Notes under the pieces: generated by a model
The model's input: the letters and a program-made list of their open reading frames with translations, nothing else
Told to the model about the DNA's origin: nothing
Databases searched by the model: none
From: Chloroflexota bacterium
GTDB lineage: Bacteria; Chloroflexota; Anaerolineae; Anaerolineales; Anaerolineaceae
Direction: 5' to 3'
Length of the DNA stretch: 26,102 bases
Assembly (NCBI GenBank): GCA_029265085.1
Contig: JAJUJY010000050.1
Location: 1 to 26,102, forward strand
Shown here: positions 1 to 7,421 of the stretch, in pieces
Layout: every line of letters starts with the position of its first letter
How positions within the stretch are numbered: position 1 is the stretch's first letter
Translations under genes and position numbers: made by a program

Positions 1-1432
1 CAACAGCCGGGATCGGCGAGGCAATCCAGGGCACACCTTTAATGCCTGCCTCCACCAACGGAGCATCTGAAAGGGATTGATAATAGGGGGCATTTCTTAG
101 CGGCAGCAATAAGATATCCAGTTGTCCCAATAAATACGGATGTTCATTGATGTTCAACTCGGGTAAAAACATTTTGCGCGAATCCGGCAGGGTATCAAAC
201 AGGCGGTAAGCCTGTGGATCTCCGATCACAACCATTTGTGTATGAGGAAATTCGCGCATAACCCGCAAGATACTTCGCCGGACCATTGTCAGGTCTTCCA
301 TCTGCCCCGTGCCGCCAACCCACCCAATATTGATCATATCGCGCGGATTGGAATTTTTTTCCCACAACGGATTCTGTTTAGACCATCCCATCGGTAAGAC
401 GGCCACCGGAAAACCGCTCTGCCGCAGCAACCAGGCCTGCATCTCCGAAGGCACGGTAACCAAAGAAGCCATCACCAATGCGGCTGTGTAAGCGCGCGAA
501 CGCAGCGGTGTGCGCAATCCAGCCGCCGCATACCGCGGGTGTGTAACCGGCATCTGTTCAAAATCATCATCCAGATCAACAATAATCGGGATTTTCAGCG
601 CAGATAAAGCAGCCATACTCTCTAAGACATTTGGGTTGGTATGTGGATTACTGGCAATCGCCACATCCGGCTTGCTGCTTCCCGATAAATTGAGATTCAC
701 CGCCTCGGTAACCTGGCAGCCTAATCCTAATAAGGCTTCTTTAACCAAACCAATTCGCTGGCTGTGGTTGGATTCATCGGTTAACAACCAGACATGCCCC
801 TGGAAATTGGCCCCAAATAAACCTGTCCATTCCATGTGATTTTCCGGTTCCAGGTCCACCTGGGCAACCATTTCTGATTGCATCGCTCGCAAAGAATCGA
901 CCAGTTCTGGTTTGCCCTCTTCTTTTGCCTGGCGAATGTTAATTTCAAGCAAAGCCGGTACCATCTGGTCAATCTCATCCAAATACTGGGCAACCACCTC
1001 GGCCGGGTTAGGACTTTGCAATATTTCTTCCAACCGCGCAGCAGCTTTGCGCATCCGCGCTTTGCTGATGCCGTTTTTCTCAGCATACAACCGGTCTAAT
1101 AACCGGTTAATCGCATTCGTCTCGGTGGGCAGCAATTCACCCACCCAATCTTCCGATTCCGCTTCAGCTAATTCAGCCTGCTGAGAAATTAAGGCATTCT
1201 CCGGATCATTGTTCAGCGCTTGACGGAACAACCGCCTGGCGGTTGCGCCGTCACCACTTGCCAGATATAAATTGCCTAATGTGACTAGGGCTTCAATGTC
1301 GTCAGGATACTCATTTAAGATAGCGCAAAATTCATGGACAGCCTCTCTCAAACGGTTATCGTTGAGATAAGTCCGCCCCATGATCTTGCGGATTTTCAGT
1401 TCAGAAATTGTTACACCTGACTGAGATGACAT
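1..1432 (-). CDS. TPR-containing glycosyltransferase, C-terminus cut by window edge
   Basis: The minus strand is open from the ATG at 1430-1432 to the window edge, giving 477 residues without a stop; the C-terminus lies outside. Residues about 10-80 look like two tetratricopeptide repeats (LGNLYLASGDGATARRLF followed by LNNDPENA). The rest resembles a GT-B fold glycosyltransferase of the GT4 type. It has an N-terminal Rossmann half with a DLDDDFEQMP segment, and a C-terminal half with NIGWVGGTGQMEDL, then LLPLRNAPYYQSLSDAPLVE and GIKGVPWIASP, which resembles the sugar-nucleotide binding region. No signal peptide or membrane segment is visible, so it is probably cytosolic and transfers sugar to an envelope or surface glycan. 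GGAGA at 1436-1440 lies only about four bases from the ATG, somewhat close, but no better start is seen. The gene is divergent from the M23 peptidase gene. The fold is fairly certain; the substrate is unknown. Confidence 0.85.
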   Translation of the reverse strand, partial: MSSQSGVTISELKIRKIMGRTYLNDNRLREAVHEFCAILNEYPDDIEALVTLGNLYLASGDGATARRLFRQALNNDPENALISQQAELAEAESEDWVGELLPTETNAINRLLDRLYAEKNGISKARMRKAAARLEEILQSPNPAEVVAQYLDEIDQMVPALLEINIRQAKEEGKPELVDSLRAMQSEMVAQVDLEPENHMEWTGLFGANFQGHVWLLTDESNHSQRIGLVKEALLGLGCQVTEAVNLNLSGSSKPDVAIASNPHTNPNVLESMAALSALKIPIIVDLDDDFEQMPVTHPRYAAAGLRTPLRSRAYTAALVMASLVTVPSEMQAWLLRQSGFPVAVLPMGWSKQNPLWEKNSNPRDMINIGWVGGTGQMEDLTMVRRSILRVMREFPHTQMVVIGDPQAYRLFDTLPDSRKMFLPELNINEHPYLLGQLDILLLPLRNAPYYQSLSDAPLVEAGIKGVPWIASPIPAV

Positions 1433-1610
1433 AGGTCTCCAATACATCATTAAAGGCATACGGTAACCACAAATATTCGGACCGCGTATTTAATATATGG
1501 GATTTAGGGATAAGCATCCGTAAAACCTCACTGAATAATGCGTAAAGAAGAGATAAACGTATTCTGCACGAAAATCCTTCCCAATTTGATCTGATTTTAT
1601 GTTTCCTTTA

Positions 1611-1639
1611 CTGACAAGCCAGATCAGACTGGCTATACT
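1611..1639 (+). promoter_or_regulatory. Sigma70-type promoter for the M23 peptidase gene
   Basis: CTGACA (1611-1616) and TATACT (1634-1639) are separated by 17 bases, close to the consensus TTGACA-17-TATAAT. Transcription would start near 1646, one or two bases before the ATG at 1648. No Shine-Dalgarno sequence lies upstream of that ATG, so the mRNA is predicted to be leaderless. Confidence 0.65.
1617..1634. promoter_or_regulatory. Inverted repeat in promoter spacer, candidate operator
   Basis: AGCCAG (1617-1622) and CTGGCT (1629-1634) form a perfect inverted repeat around a six-base centre. It fills the spacer between the -35 and -10 boxes of the M23 peptidase promoter. A dimeric regulator bound there would control that promoter; this role is inferred from position only. 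Confidence 0.4.
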
Positions 1640-1647
1640 AGCGTACG

Positions 1648-2352
1648 ATGATTGACTCGATTAATCCTTATTACACCAATACATCGACCGGACAGACCAG
1701 CACATCTCCAGCCAGTCCGGCGAATCCGATGGCATCTTTCCAGGAGATGCTCTCTTCTTTATTAATGTCTTCCGGGATGAGTTCAGGCGGGCTGGAAGGC
1801 GGAATGGGCAGCAGCAATATGCTCGCACCGTTGATGATGATGCTGGTTGAACAGCTACTTGACCTGCAAACCAATGAGCAAAAACCTGTCACGCAGCCGT
1901 ACACGCTGCCAACTGCCTATACCAATTCAGCCTATTCGATGGCTGCCTACTCAAATTCCGCAATGGCCAACATTCAATACAACGGGGCCAATCCCATCCC
2001 CTTTGGACGGCCGGTCGGCGGTGTCTTGACCCAACAATTCCACGCATCCCATAACGGATTGGACTTTGGGATTCCCGTAGGTACGCCGGTCGTTTCCACA
2101 ATGGACGGCCAGGTCATCTACGCCGGTTGGAATGACCAGGGGTACGGCAATCTGGTCATTGTTGATAACGGTGCATACCGCACCTATTATGCTCACCTCT
2201 CTGAGATCCCTGTGCAGGTTGGACAAATGGTTAATGCGGGAAGCGTCATTGGGCTTTCCGGTAACACCGGTAACTCCACCGGACCTCACCTGCATTATGA
2301 GATCCGCGTCAACGGTAAAGCCATTGACCCAACCACCGCAACCCTGGGATAA
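1648..2352 (+). CDS. M23-family (LytM-type) metallopeptidase without signal peptide
   Basis: This 234-residue protein carries a C-terminal LytM/peptidase M23 domain (residues about 125-230), a family of zinc endopeptidases that cut peptidoglycan cross-bridges. The zinc ligands are visible as HNGLDFG (H...D) and HLHYEIR (HxH), and YYAHLSEIPVQVGQ with GNTGNSTGPHLHYE matches the family core. The first ~110 residues are low in complexity, rich in Ser, Met, Asn, Ala and Tyr, and include MASFQEMLSSLLM. No Sec signal peptide or membrane anchor is seen, although the substrate of this family is outside the cell. The start has no Shine-Dalgarno and sits just after a predicted transcription start. A hairpin terminator overlaps the stop codon, so the gene is probably monocistronic. 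The peptidase domain is certain; the export route is not. Confidence 0.93.
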   Translation: MIDSINPYYTNTSTGQTSTSPASPANPMASFQEMLSSLLMSSGMSSGGLEGGMGSSNMLAPLMMMLVEQLLDLQTNEQKPVTQPYTLPTAYTNSAYSMAAYSNSAMANIQYNGANPIPFGRPVGGVLTQQFHASHNGLDFGIPVGTPVVSTMDGQVIYAGWNDQGYGNLVIVDNGAYRTYYAHLSEIPVQVGQMVNAGSVIGLSGNTGNSTGPHLHYEIRVNGKAIDPTTATLG

Positions 2353-2374
2353 TCCGCCCGGGGTTTTGTTTTTC
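2341..2374 (+). terminator. Intrinsic terminator overlapping the M23 peptidase stop codon
   Basis: ACCCTGGG (2341-2348) pairs with CCCGGGGT (2357-2364) in an eight-pair stem containing one G-U pair. The loop contains the TAA stop, and TTTTGTTTTT follows. Confidence 0.75.
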
Positions 2375-2406
2375 CGGTAAAAAATAAAAGTTACACGTCT
2401 GCTTGA

Positions 2407-2436
2407 TTGACTTACATCGAAACTATCCTTTATACT
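2407..2436 (+). promoter_or_regulatory. Sigma70-type promoter for the zinc-ribbon protein gene
   Basis: TTGACT (2407-2412) and TATACT (2431-2436) are separated by 18 bases. The predicted start near 2443 leaves a short leader that holds GGAGAGG about three bases before the ATG at 2460. Confidence 0.65.
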
Positions 2437-2459
2437 GAACAAAAAAGTCGGAGAGGTTC

Positions 2460-3536
2460 ATGGCGCGAAAATCAGTTGGTTATGTGAAATTACAATGGAC
2501 ATGCCCGCGCTGCGGAGGGAAAAATCCCGGCCCGGAAAAAACTTGTTTAAGCTGCGGCGGCCCTCAGCCAGCCGATGTTACCTTTGAGCAGGTGAGCGGT
2601 GAAGAAATCATCCAGGGAGAAGCCGCCCAACCTATTGCAGCTTCTGCAGCAGATATCCATTGCGGCTTTTGCGGTACGCGGAACCCCGCCAATACTGCCG
2701 TTTGCAGCCAATGCGGTGCTGATCTTAAAGAAGGCACCCGCCGGGAATCCGGTCAGGTAATCGGCGCATTCCGCAGTGAGCCTGTTCCTCAAACAAACTG
2801 CCCTAACTGCAACCAGCCCAACCCGGCTAACGCACTGCGCTGTGCAAATTGCGGAGCTCCCCTGGCAAGCCAGAAAGCCGCCCCTGCCGCAGTCAAACCC
2901 ACCCGGAAATTAAGCCCATTGATCATCATTTTGATTGTGGCCGCGGCCGCCGTTCTGATGGGCTTATGCATCTGGGTCATCACATTACTGGGAAAATCCG
3001 AGTCGGTCACCGGCACCGTTGAGCAAGTCAACTGGATGACCAGTGTACCGGTTGAAGCGCTGCAACCCGTTACCCGCCAGGATTGGAAAGAAAGTATCCC
3101 GGCAGGTGCTCCGGTTGGCAAATGCGAATACCGGTTTTACGGCGAACAATCAGAACCCGCCCCGGTCTCCACGGAAGTTTGCGGCACTCCCTACACCATT
3201 GACCAAGGAACCGGTTATGGTGAGGTTGTCCAGGACTGCACCTATGAAGTTTATGAAGAATATTGCGAATACACACAAGATGAATGGGTGGAAGTGGATC
3301 AGGTAACCCTGGAGGGACAGGATCTGCAGCCCGTGTTCCCCTCGCCGCAAATTGCCAGCGGGCAGCGCCTGGGTGAAATTCGCGAGAAATATACCATTCA
3401 ATTTGCAACGACAGAGAAAGAATATCTGTACACAACCCAGGATGAATCATTATTCCAGCAGGCGCAGATCGGCAGCCGTTGGACATTAAAAATTAACGCC
3501 TTTGGCGATATTGTCAGTATTGAACCTGCTCCCTGA
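2460..3536 (+). CDS. Triple zinc-ribbon, single-pass membrane protein
   Basis: This is a 358-residue protein of unknown function. The N-terminal part holds three zinc ribbons with paired CxxC knuckles: C15/C18/C29/C32, C68/C71/C82/C85 and C114/C117/C128/C131. The first resembles a RanBP2-type finger and the other two are double-zinc-ribbon type. One transmembrane helix follows (about 152-177, with a KPTRK stretch before it), so the ribbons should face the cytoplasm and the C-terminal ~180 residues the outside. The ectodomain contains four cysteines in a compact block (KCEYRF, EVCGTP, QDCTYEVYEEYC) that could form disulfides. I recognise a similar ectodomain in other Chloroflexota proteins, from memory only. 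The gene has its own promoter and terminator. A signalling or scaffolding role across the membrane is an inference. Confidence 0.9.
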   Translation: MARKSVGYVKLQWTCPRCGGKNPGPEKTCLSCGGPQPADVTFEQVSGEEIIQGEAAQPIAASAADIHCGFCGTRNPANTAVCSQCGADLKEGTRRESGQVIGAFRSEPVPQTNCPNCNQPNPANALRCANCGAPLASQKAAPAAVKPTRKLSPLIIILIVAAAAVLMGLCIWVITLLGKSESVTGTVEQVNWMTSVPVEALQPVTRQDWKESIPAGAPVGKCEYRFYGEQSEPAPVSTEVCGTPYTIDQGTGYGEVVQDCTYEVYEEYCEYTQDEWVEVDQVTLEGQDLQPVFPSPQIASGQRLGEIREKYTIQFATTEKEYLYTTQDESLFQQAQIGSRWTLKINAFGDIVSIEPAP

Positions 3537-3562
3537 GCGATTTCTCTTTGATCATGGTTATG

Positions 3563-3591
3563 AAAACGGCGGTTGTTGACCGCCGTTTTTT
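3563..3591 (+). terminator. Intrinsic terminator after the zinc-ribbon protein gene
   Basis: AAAACGGCGG (3563-3572) and CCGCCGTTTT (3580-3589) form a perfect ten-pair stem with a seven-base loop, running into six consecutive T (3586-3591). Confidence 0.9.
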
Positions 3592-3708
3592 GTTGGTATC
3601 CCCCAAAAGTCATGGGTAAATCTCTATCTTTTTGCAATGCACTTCTATCCTGCGGCACTGGTTGTTGGCTTCCCTGATCCGTAAAATAGCATTAACAAAT
3701 CAAACAAA

Positions 3709-3726
3709 AAGCACTGCAGGGTGCTT
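3709..3726. other. Small hairpin just upstream of the 3751 gene ribosome site
   Basis: AAGCAC (3709-3714) and GTGCTT (3721-3726) form a perfect six-pair stem, flanked by A-runs on both sides. It lies ten bases before the AAGGAG ribosome site. It could affect translation of the next gene or stop antisense transcription; no further support is visible. Confidence 0.3.
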
Positions 3727-3750
3727 GAAAAAAAACAAGGAGATGAAATC

Positions 3751-4266
3751 ATGAAAACTGTATCTGAAAATAAAACCCCTTCCGCTCGTGCAAAAGCCAT
3801 CATCGGTGGCAGCTTATTGATCGCTCTCGGTCTGCTCGTCTTTTTGGCCCGCTTCTTTGACTTCGGTCTGTTGTTGGTCTTTCTGCCCGGAATTGTCATG
3901 CTTGCCTGGGGAATTTACACCCGCTCAGATGGTTGGATGATTCCAGCCGGCGTATTGAACGGCATCGCCTTAGGGGTTCTGGCGCTGGAAGGTCCCTGGA
4001 CATTGATAAGCACTGAGCCTGGTCGCGGCGGTTTATTCCTGCTTGCTTTTGCCTTAGGCTGGTTCTCCATTCCGCTGTTTTCCAGCCTGTTCACCAAAGA
4101 AAAGCACTTATGGGCGCTTATTCCCGGCGGAATCATGGCCGTCATCGGCGGAGCGATTGTAGCAGGCGGAGCTGCCTTAGAATCACTCAAATTGTTCAAC
4201 TACATCGTTCCGGCTGGCCTGATCCTGGGTGGTTTATACCTGATCATCAAGAAAAGCCGCCAGTAA
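3751..4266 (+). CDS. Six-helix integral membrane protein of unknown function
   Basis: This is a 171-residue, very hydrophobic protein with about six membrane segments, at residues near 15-35, 38-56, 66-84, 91-112, 120-143 and 147-165. The short hydrophilic ends are Lys/Arg-rich, which suggests both face the cytoplasm. I see no catalytic or ligand motif and do not recognise the family. The ATG at 3751 is preferred because AAGGAG (3737-3742) lies eight bases before it; an in-frame GTG at 3721 falls inside a hairpin arm and lacks a ribosome site. The gene stands alone, bounded downstream by a strong hairpin terminator. Confidence 0.8.
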   Translation: MKTVSENKTPSARAKAIIGGSLLIALGLLVFLARFFDFGLLLVFLPGIVMLAWGIYTRSDGWMIPAGVLNGIALGVLALEGPWTLISTEPGRGGLFLLAFALGWFSIPLFSSLFTKEKHLWALIPGGIMAVIGGAIVAGGAALESLKLFNYIVPAGLILGGLYLIIKKSRQ

Positions 4267-4284
4267 TCCAATCAACCGAGAAAC

Positions 4285-4322
4285 AAAATGCCCTGAGAAT
4301 GTTGAAATTCCAGGGCATTTTT
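4285..4322 (+). terminator. Intrinsic terminator after the six-helix membrane protein gene
   Basis: AAAATGCCCTG (4285-4295) and CAGGGCATTTT (4311-4321) make a perfect eleven-pair stem with a 15-base loop, ending in a T-run. Confidence 0.88.
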
Positions 4323-4436
4323 GATTCTCGCCAATCTGAAGGGTATCCAAAGAAGCCCGCTGCGCCGGAAATCCAGCAAATGCCTGTTAATTGAGATGTA
4401 ACCTATCGCTTTTACAAGGTTTGCACAATTTTTGTA

Positions 4437-4466
4437 TTGCCGGAATCGGCCACTCTCTTCTATAAT
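4437..4466 (+). promoter_or_regulatory. Promoter for the P-type ATPase gene
   Basis: A perfect TATAAT (4461-4466) lies 18 bases after TTGCCG (4437-4442). Transcription would start near 4473, giving a leader of about 46 bases. The leader has only a weak, distant GGA as ribosome site. Confidence 0.6.
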
Positions 4467-4518
4467 TATCTCGAAAATTATGAACCTTTACGATGTAGGA
4501 TAACCAAAATAACAACCT

Positions 4519-7257
4519 ATGCAAACTCTGCTTGGAAAACATTGGCATCACCTTCCCAATCAAGAAGTCGTTGAACTTCTGGATAGCAGCCAGGAAAAAG
4601 GCCTGGACCTGTTTGATATCAAACACCGCCAGGAACGGTTTGGACGGAATGTTCTGACTGGGCAAAAGGGCAAAACGCCATTACAGCGTTTCCTGCTGCA
4701 ATTCCACAACCCGTTAATCTATATCCTGCTGGCATCCACCGTTATCACAGCAATCTTCAAAGATATTAACGATGCGGCAATCATTTTTGGCGTGGTCTTA
4801 ATTAATGCGATTATTGGTTTTATCCAAGAATCGCGCGCTGAAAACGCCATTCAAGCCCTGGCACAAACAATGGTAACCGAGACCACTGTCTTGCGTGCTG
4901 GGGAGATGCAGCGCTTGCCTGCTGCGGAACTGGTTCCGGGGGATATCGTCCTGCTGAAAAGCGGTGACAAAGTCCCCGCAGATTTGCGCCTGATCCAATC
5001 CCGCGATTTACAAGTCGCAGAAGCAGCCCTCACAGGCGAATCGCTGCCCGTTTTTAAGGAAGCAAACCTGACCCTGGAACCAGACACGGTGCTGGCCGAA
5101 CGGCGCAACATGACCTATGCCTCAACCCTGGTTACATACGGTCAGGGGACAGGCATTGTCACCGCAACGGGGAATTACACAGAGGTTGGCCGGATTTCAC
5201 AATTAATTTCATCCGCAGTCTCGTTAGAAACCCCGCTCACCCGGAAAATATCCCAGGTCAGCAATCTCTTGTTATACATCATCCTCGGATTAGCCGGTAT
5301 CACCATGCTGATTGGAACCATACGCCAGCAGCCGATTTTAGACACGCTGCTGGCAGCCATTGCCCTGGCAGTCAGCGCCATTCCTGAAGGTCTGCCCGCA
5401 GCACTGACGATCACCCTCTCGATAGGTGTAGCACGCATGGCGCGCCGCCAGGCAATCATCCGCAAACTGCCCGCTGTAGAAACCCTTGGCAGTACAACCG
5501 TCATATGCTCCGATAAAACCGGCACATTGACCCAAAATCAAATGACCGTTCAAAAAGTTGTCATCGGCCAACAAAGGTATGATATTTCCGGCACGGGTTA
5601 CGCACCCAAAGGAGAAATTACCCTGACAGGTCAGCCGGTCAAAGAAATCAACGGAGCACTGGAAGCCGTGCTGCGCGCCGGAATGTTATGCAACGACAGC
5701 CAGTTGGTTGAGAAGAATGGTTCCTGGGATGCGCAGGGTGACCCAACCGAAGTCGCTTTACTGGTTTCGGGCCGCAAAGTTAATTTGAATCTGTCGGAAT
5801 TGAACACATCATTCCGCCGGGTGGACGCCATTCCTTTCGAATCCCAACACCAATATATGGCAACCCTCCACAGCCAGGGAGAAAACAAGCCGCGACTTGC
5901 CCTGGTAAAAGGTTCAGTAGAAGCCTTACTGGAGCGGTCAACCTGCGCCATCAACCCGGATGGAGAATCGAACCCGGTCGATCCCGGCAGCATCCACCAG
6001 CAGGTGGATGAGCTGGCCCAACGCGGGCTGCGGGTACTGGCCTTTGCCAGCAAAGAGTTACCATCCGGTCAGGATCATCTTTCCCATGCAGACATCCAAA
6101 CAGGATTAACCTTCCTGGGCTTGCAAGCCATGATTGATCCTCCCCGGCCAGAAGCAATTGAAGCCATTCAAGCCTGCCAGCGAGCTGGCATCCGGGTCAA
6201 AATGATCACCGGTGATCATGCGCTCACTGCCGCAGCCATCGCCAGCCAGTTAGGCCTCGGCAATGGGCATTCCGGTGAAAAATTACAGGCAATGACCGGC
6301 AAGCAATTGGCTGAAATCAGCGACCGGGATCTCATTCAAGTGGCACAGAACATCGATGTATTTGCGCGTGTCTCTCCGGAACAAAAGCTGCGCCTGGTGG
6401 AAGCCTTACAAACCACCGGCAACGTAGTAGCCATGACTGGAGACGGTGTCAATGACGGCCCGGCCTTGAAGCAGGCGGATATCGGGATCGCAATGGGGAT
6501 TACCGGTACCGATGTGGCCAAAGAAGCTGCGGATATGGTGCTGACCAATGATAATTTTGCCACCATCCGGGCTGCTGTCGAAGAAGGCCGCGGTGTATTT
6601 GATAATCTTACAAAAATTATTACCTGGACTTTGCCGACCAATATCGGCGGAGGATTGATTATTTTGCTTGCCGTTGTGCTCGGCATCGTCTTACCCATTC
6701 TGCCCGCGCAGGTGTTGTGGATCAACATGGTAGCGGTCAGTGTTTTAGGACTGGTTCTTGCCGTTGAACAAAAAGAAACGGATATCATGACCAGGCCGCC
6801 GCGCCGTCCGGAAGAGCCAATCTTAACCAAGGCATTGATGTTCCGCGTGGTCCTGGTTGGTCTGCTCATTTCCGCAGGTGCTTTTGGCCTGTTTGAATGG
6901 GAATTAGCTCAGGGCGCCGGAGCAGCTGCCGCACGCACGGTGGCGGTGAACGTGGTCATTATGATCGAAATTTTCTACCTGCTCAATTGCCGCTCCTTGA
7001 CCCGCTCATCCTTCCAACTTGGTTTCTTCTCCAACCGGTGGGTGCCAGCCAGTATCGCGCTGATGCTGGCCTTGCAAGTGTTATATACGTATGCACCGTT
7101 TATGAACCAGTTTTTCAACAGCGCGCCTATTGGAATGGATGCCTGGATCAGAATTTTTGCAGCGGGATTGGTCAGCTACCTGGTGATCGAAATTGAAAAA
7201 GCAATTCAGCGAGGCATTCGCAGCAAAAAAGCCCAGGCGGCCCTTTCAAATTCGTGA
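4519..7257 (+). CDS. Type II (Ca2+-ATPase-like) cation-transporting P-type ATPase
   Basis: The 912-residue protein has the full P-type ATPase layout: an N-terminal cation-ATPase domain, TGES (172-175) in the actuator domain, PEGLP (289-293) in helix M4, the phosphorylated Asp D332 in DKTGTLT, a KGS nucleotide-binding motif, MITGDH, and TGDGVND (640-646). It should pump a cation across the cytoplasmic membrane using ATP. The catalytic half is intact and PEGLP keeps the M4 Glu. In M5 and M6, however, positions corresponding to SERCA Glu771, Thr799 and Asp800 are Gly711, Ala739 and Val740, whereas the two Asn ligands remain (N708, N736). Ca2+ specificity is therefore doubtful, and Na+, K+, H+ or another ion is possible. 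The start has only a weak ribosome site. No regulator or partner lies next to it. Confidence 0.95.
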   Translation: MQTLLGKHWHHLPNQEVVELLDSSQEKGLDLFDIKHRQERFGRNVLTGQKGKTPLQRFLLQFHNPLIYILLASTVITAIFKDINDAAIIFGVVLINAIIGFIQESRAENAIQALAQTMVTETTVLRAGEMQRLPAAELVPGDIVLLKSGDKVPADLRLIQSRDLQVAEAALTGESLPVFKEANLTLEPDTVLAERRNMTYASTLVTYGQGTGIVTATGNYTEVGRISQLISSAVSLETPLTRKISQVSNLLLYIILGLAGITMLIGTIRQQPILDTLLAAIALAVSAIPEGLPAALTITLSIGVARMARRQAIIRKLPAVETLGSTTVICSDKTGTLTQNQMTVQKVVIGQQRYDISGTGYAPKGEITLTGQPVKEINGALEAVLRAGMLCNDSQLVEKNGSWDAQGDPTEVALLVSGRKVNLNLSELNTSFRRVDAIPFESQHQYMATLHSQGENKPRLALVKGSVEALLERSTCAINPDGESNPVDPGSIHQQVDELAQRGLRVLAFASKELPSGQDHLSHADIQTGLTFLGLQAMIDPPRPEAIEAIQACQRAGIRVKMITGDHALTAAAIASQLGLGNGHSGEKLQAMTGKQLAEISDRDLIQVAQNIDVFARVSPEQKLRLVEALQTTGNVVAMTGDGVNDGPALKQADIGIAMGITGTDVAKEAADMVLTNDNFATIRAAVEEGRGVFDNLTKIITWTLPTNIGGGLIILLAVVLGIVLPILPAQVLWINMVAVSVLGLVLAVEQKETDIMTRPPRRPEEPILTKALMFRVVLVGLLISAGAFGLFEWELAQGAGAAAARTVAVNVVIMIEIFYLLNCRSLTRSSFQLGFFSNRWVPASIALMLALQVLYTYAPFMNQFFNSAPIGMDAWIRIFAAGLVSYLVIEIEKAIQRGIRSKKAQAALSNS

Positions 7258-7268
7258 ACAAAGGTGAA

Positions 7269-7298
7269 TTAATTTCAAGGTCAAATTTGTCGTATAAT
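7269..7298 (+). promoter_or_regulatory. Promoter upstream of the GGDEF protein gene
   Basis: A perfect TATAAT (7293-7298) lies 18 bases after a poor -35 (TTAATT, 7269-7274). Transcription would begin near 7305, just before a strong hairpin. Confidence 0.5.
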
Positions 7299-7315
7299 CG
7301 ATAAAATTGAACGAT

Positions 7316-7349
7316 TGGAGGGATTTCCCCAACACAGGGATTCCCTCCA
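7316..7349 (+). promoter_or_regulatory. Strong 5'-leader hairpin before the diguanylate cyclase gene
   Basis: TGGAGGGA (7316-7323) pairs with TCCCTCCA (7342-7349). Inside this, TCCC (7326-7329) pairs with GGGA (7337-7340), leaving a seven-base loop. No T-run follows directly (the nearest is 7364-7368), so it is a poor terminator for the ATPase gene. It more likely shapes the leader of the downstream mRNA. It does not match the conserved core of a c-di-GMP riboswitch. Confidence 0.45.
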
Positions 7350-7379
7350 TCCTTTAATGTCACTTTTTGGGGGAATTTT

Positions 7380-7421
7380 GTGAGTACCATTTCATTAAGC
7401 GAATTCAAAACCTGGCAATGA
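7380..7421 (+). CDS. Possible 13-codon leader ORF coupled to the GGDEF gene
   Basis: GTG at 7380 opens a 13-codon frame (VSTISLSEFKTWQ) preceded by GGGGGAA (7369-7375), a usable ribosome site about four bases away. Its TGA stop (7419-7421) overlaps the ATG of the next gene as ATGA. The large gene's own ATG has no good ribosome site, so coupling through this short frame would explain its translation. A single protein starting at the in-frame TTG at 7367 is the main alternative. Confidence 0.35.
   Translation: MSTISLSEFKTWQ

Noticed and set aside
4480..4503. Seven-codon frame ATG AAC CTT ... TAA before the ATPase gene
   Set aside because: Too short, no ribosome site, and nothing couples it to the ATPase start.
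6336..6869. Long minus-strand frame inside the P-type ATPase gene (177 codons)
   Set aside because: It is the shadow of the conserved ATPase core; the Ser/Thr/Arg-rich translation has no motif and no ribosome site.
7305..7360. Possible c-di-GMP riboswitch before the diguanylate cyclase gene
   Set aside because: The hairpin lacks the conserved core of the known classes as I remember them.
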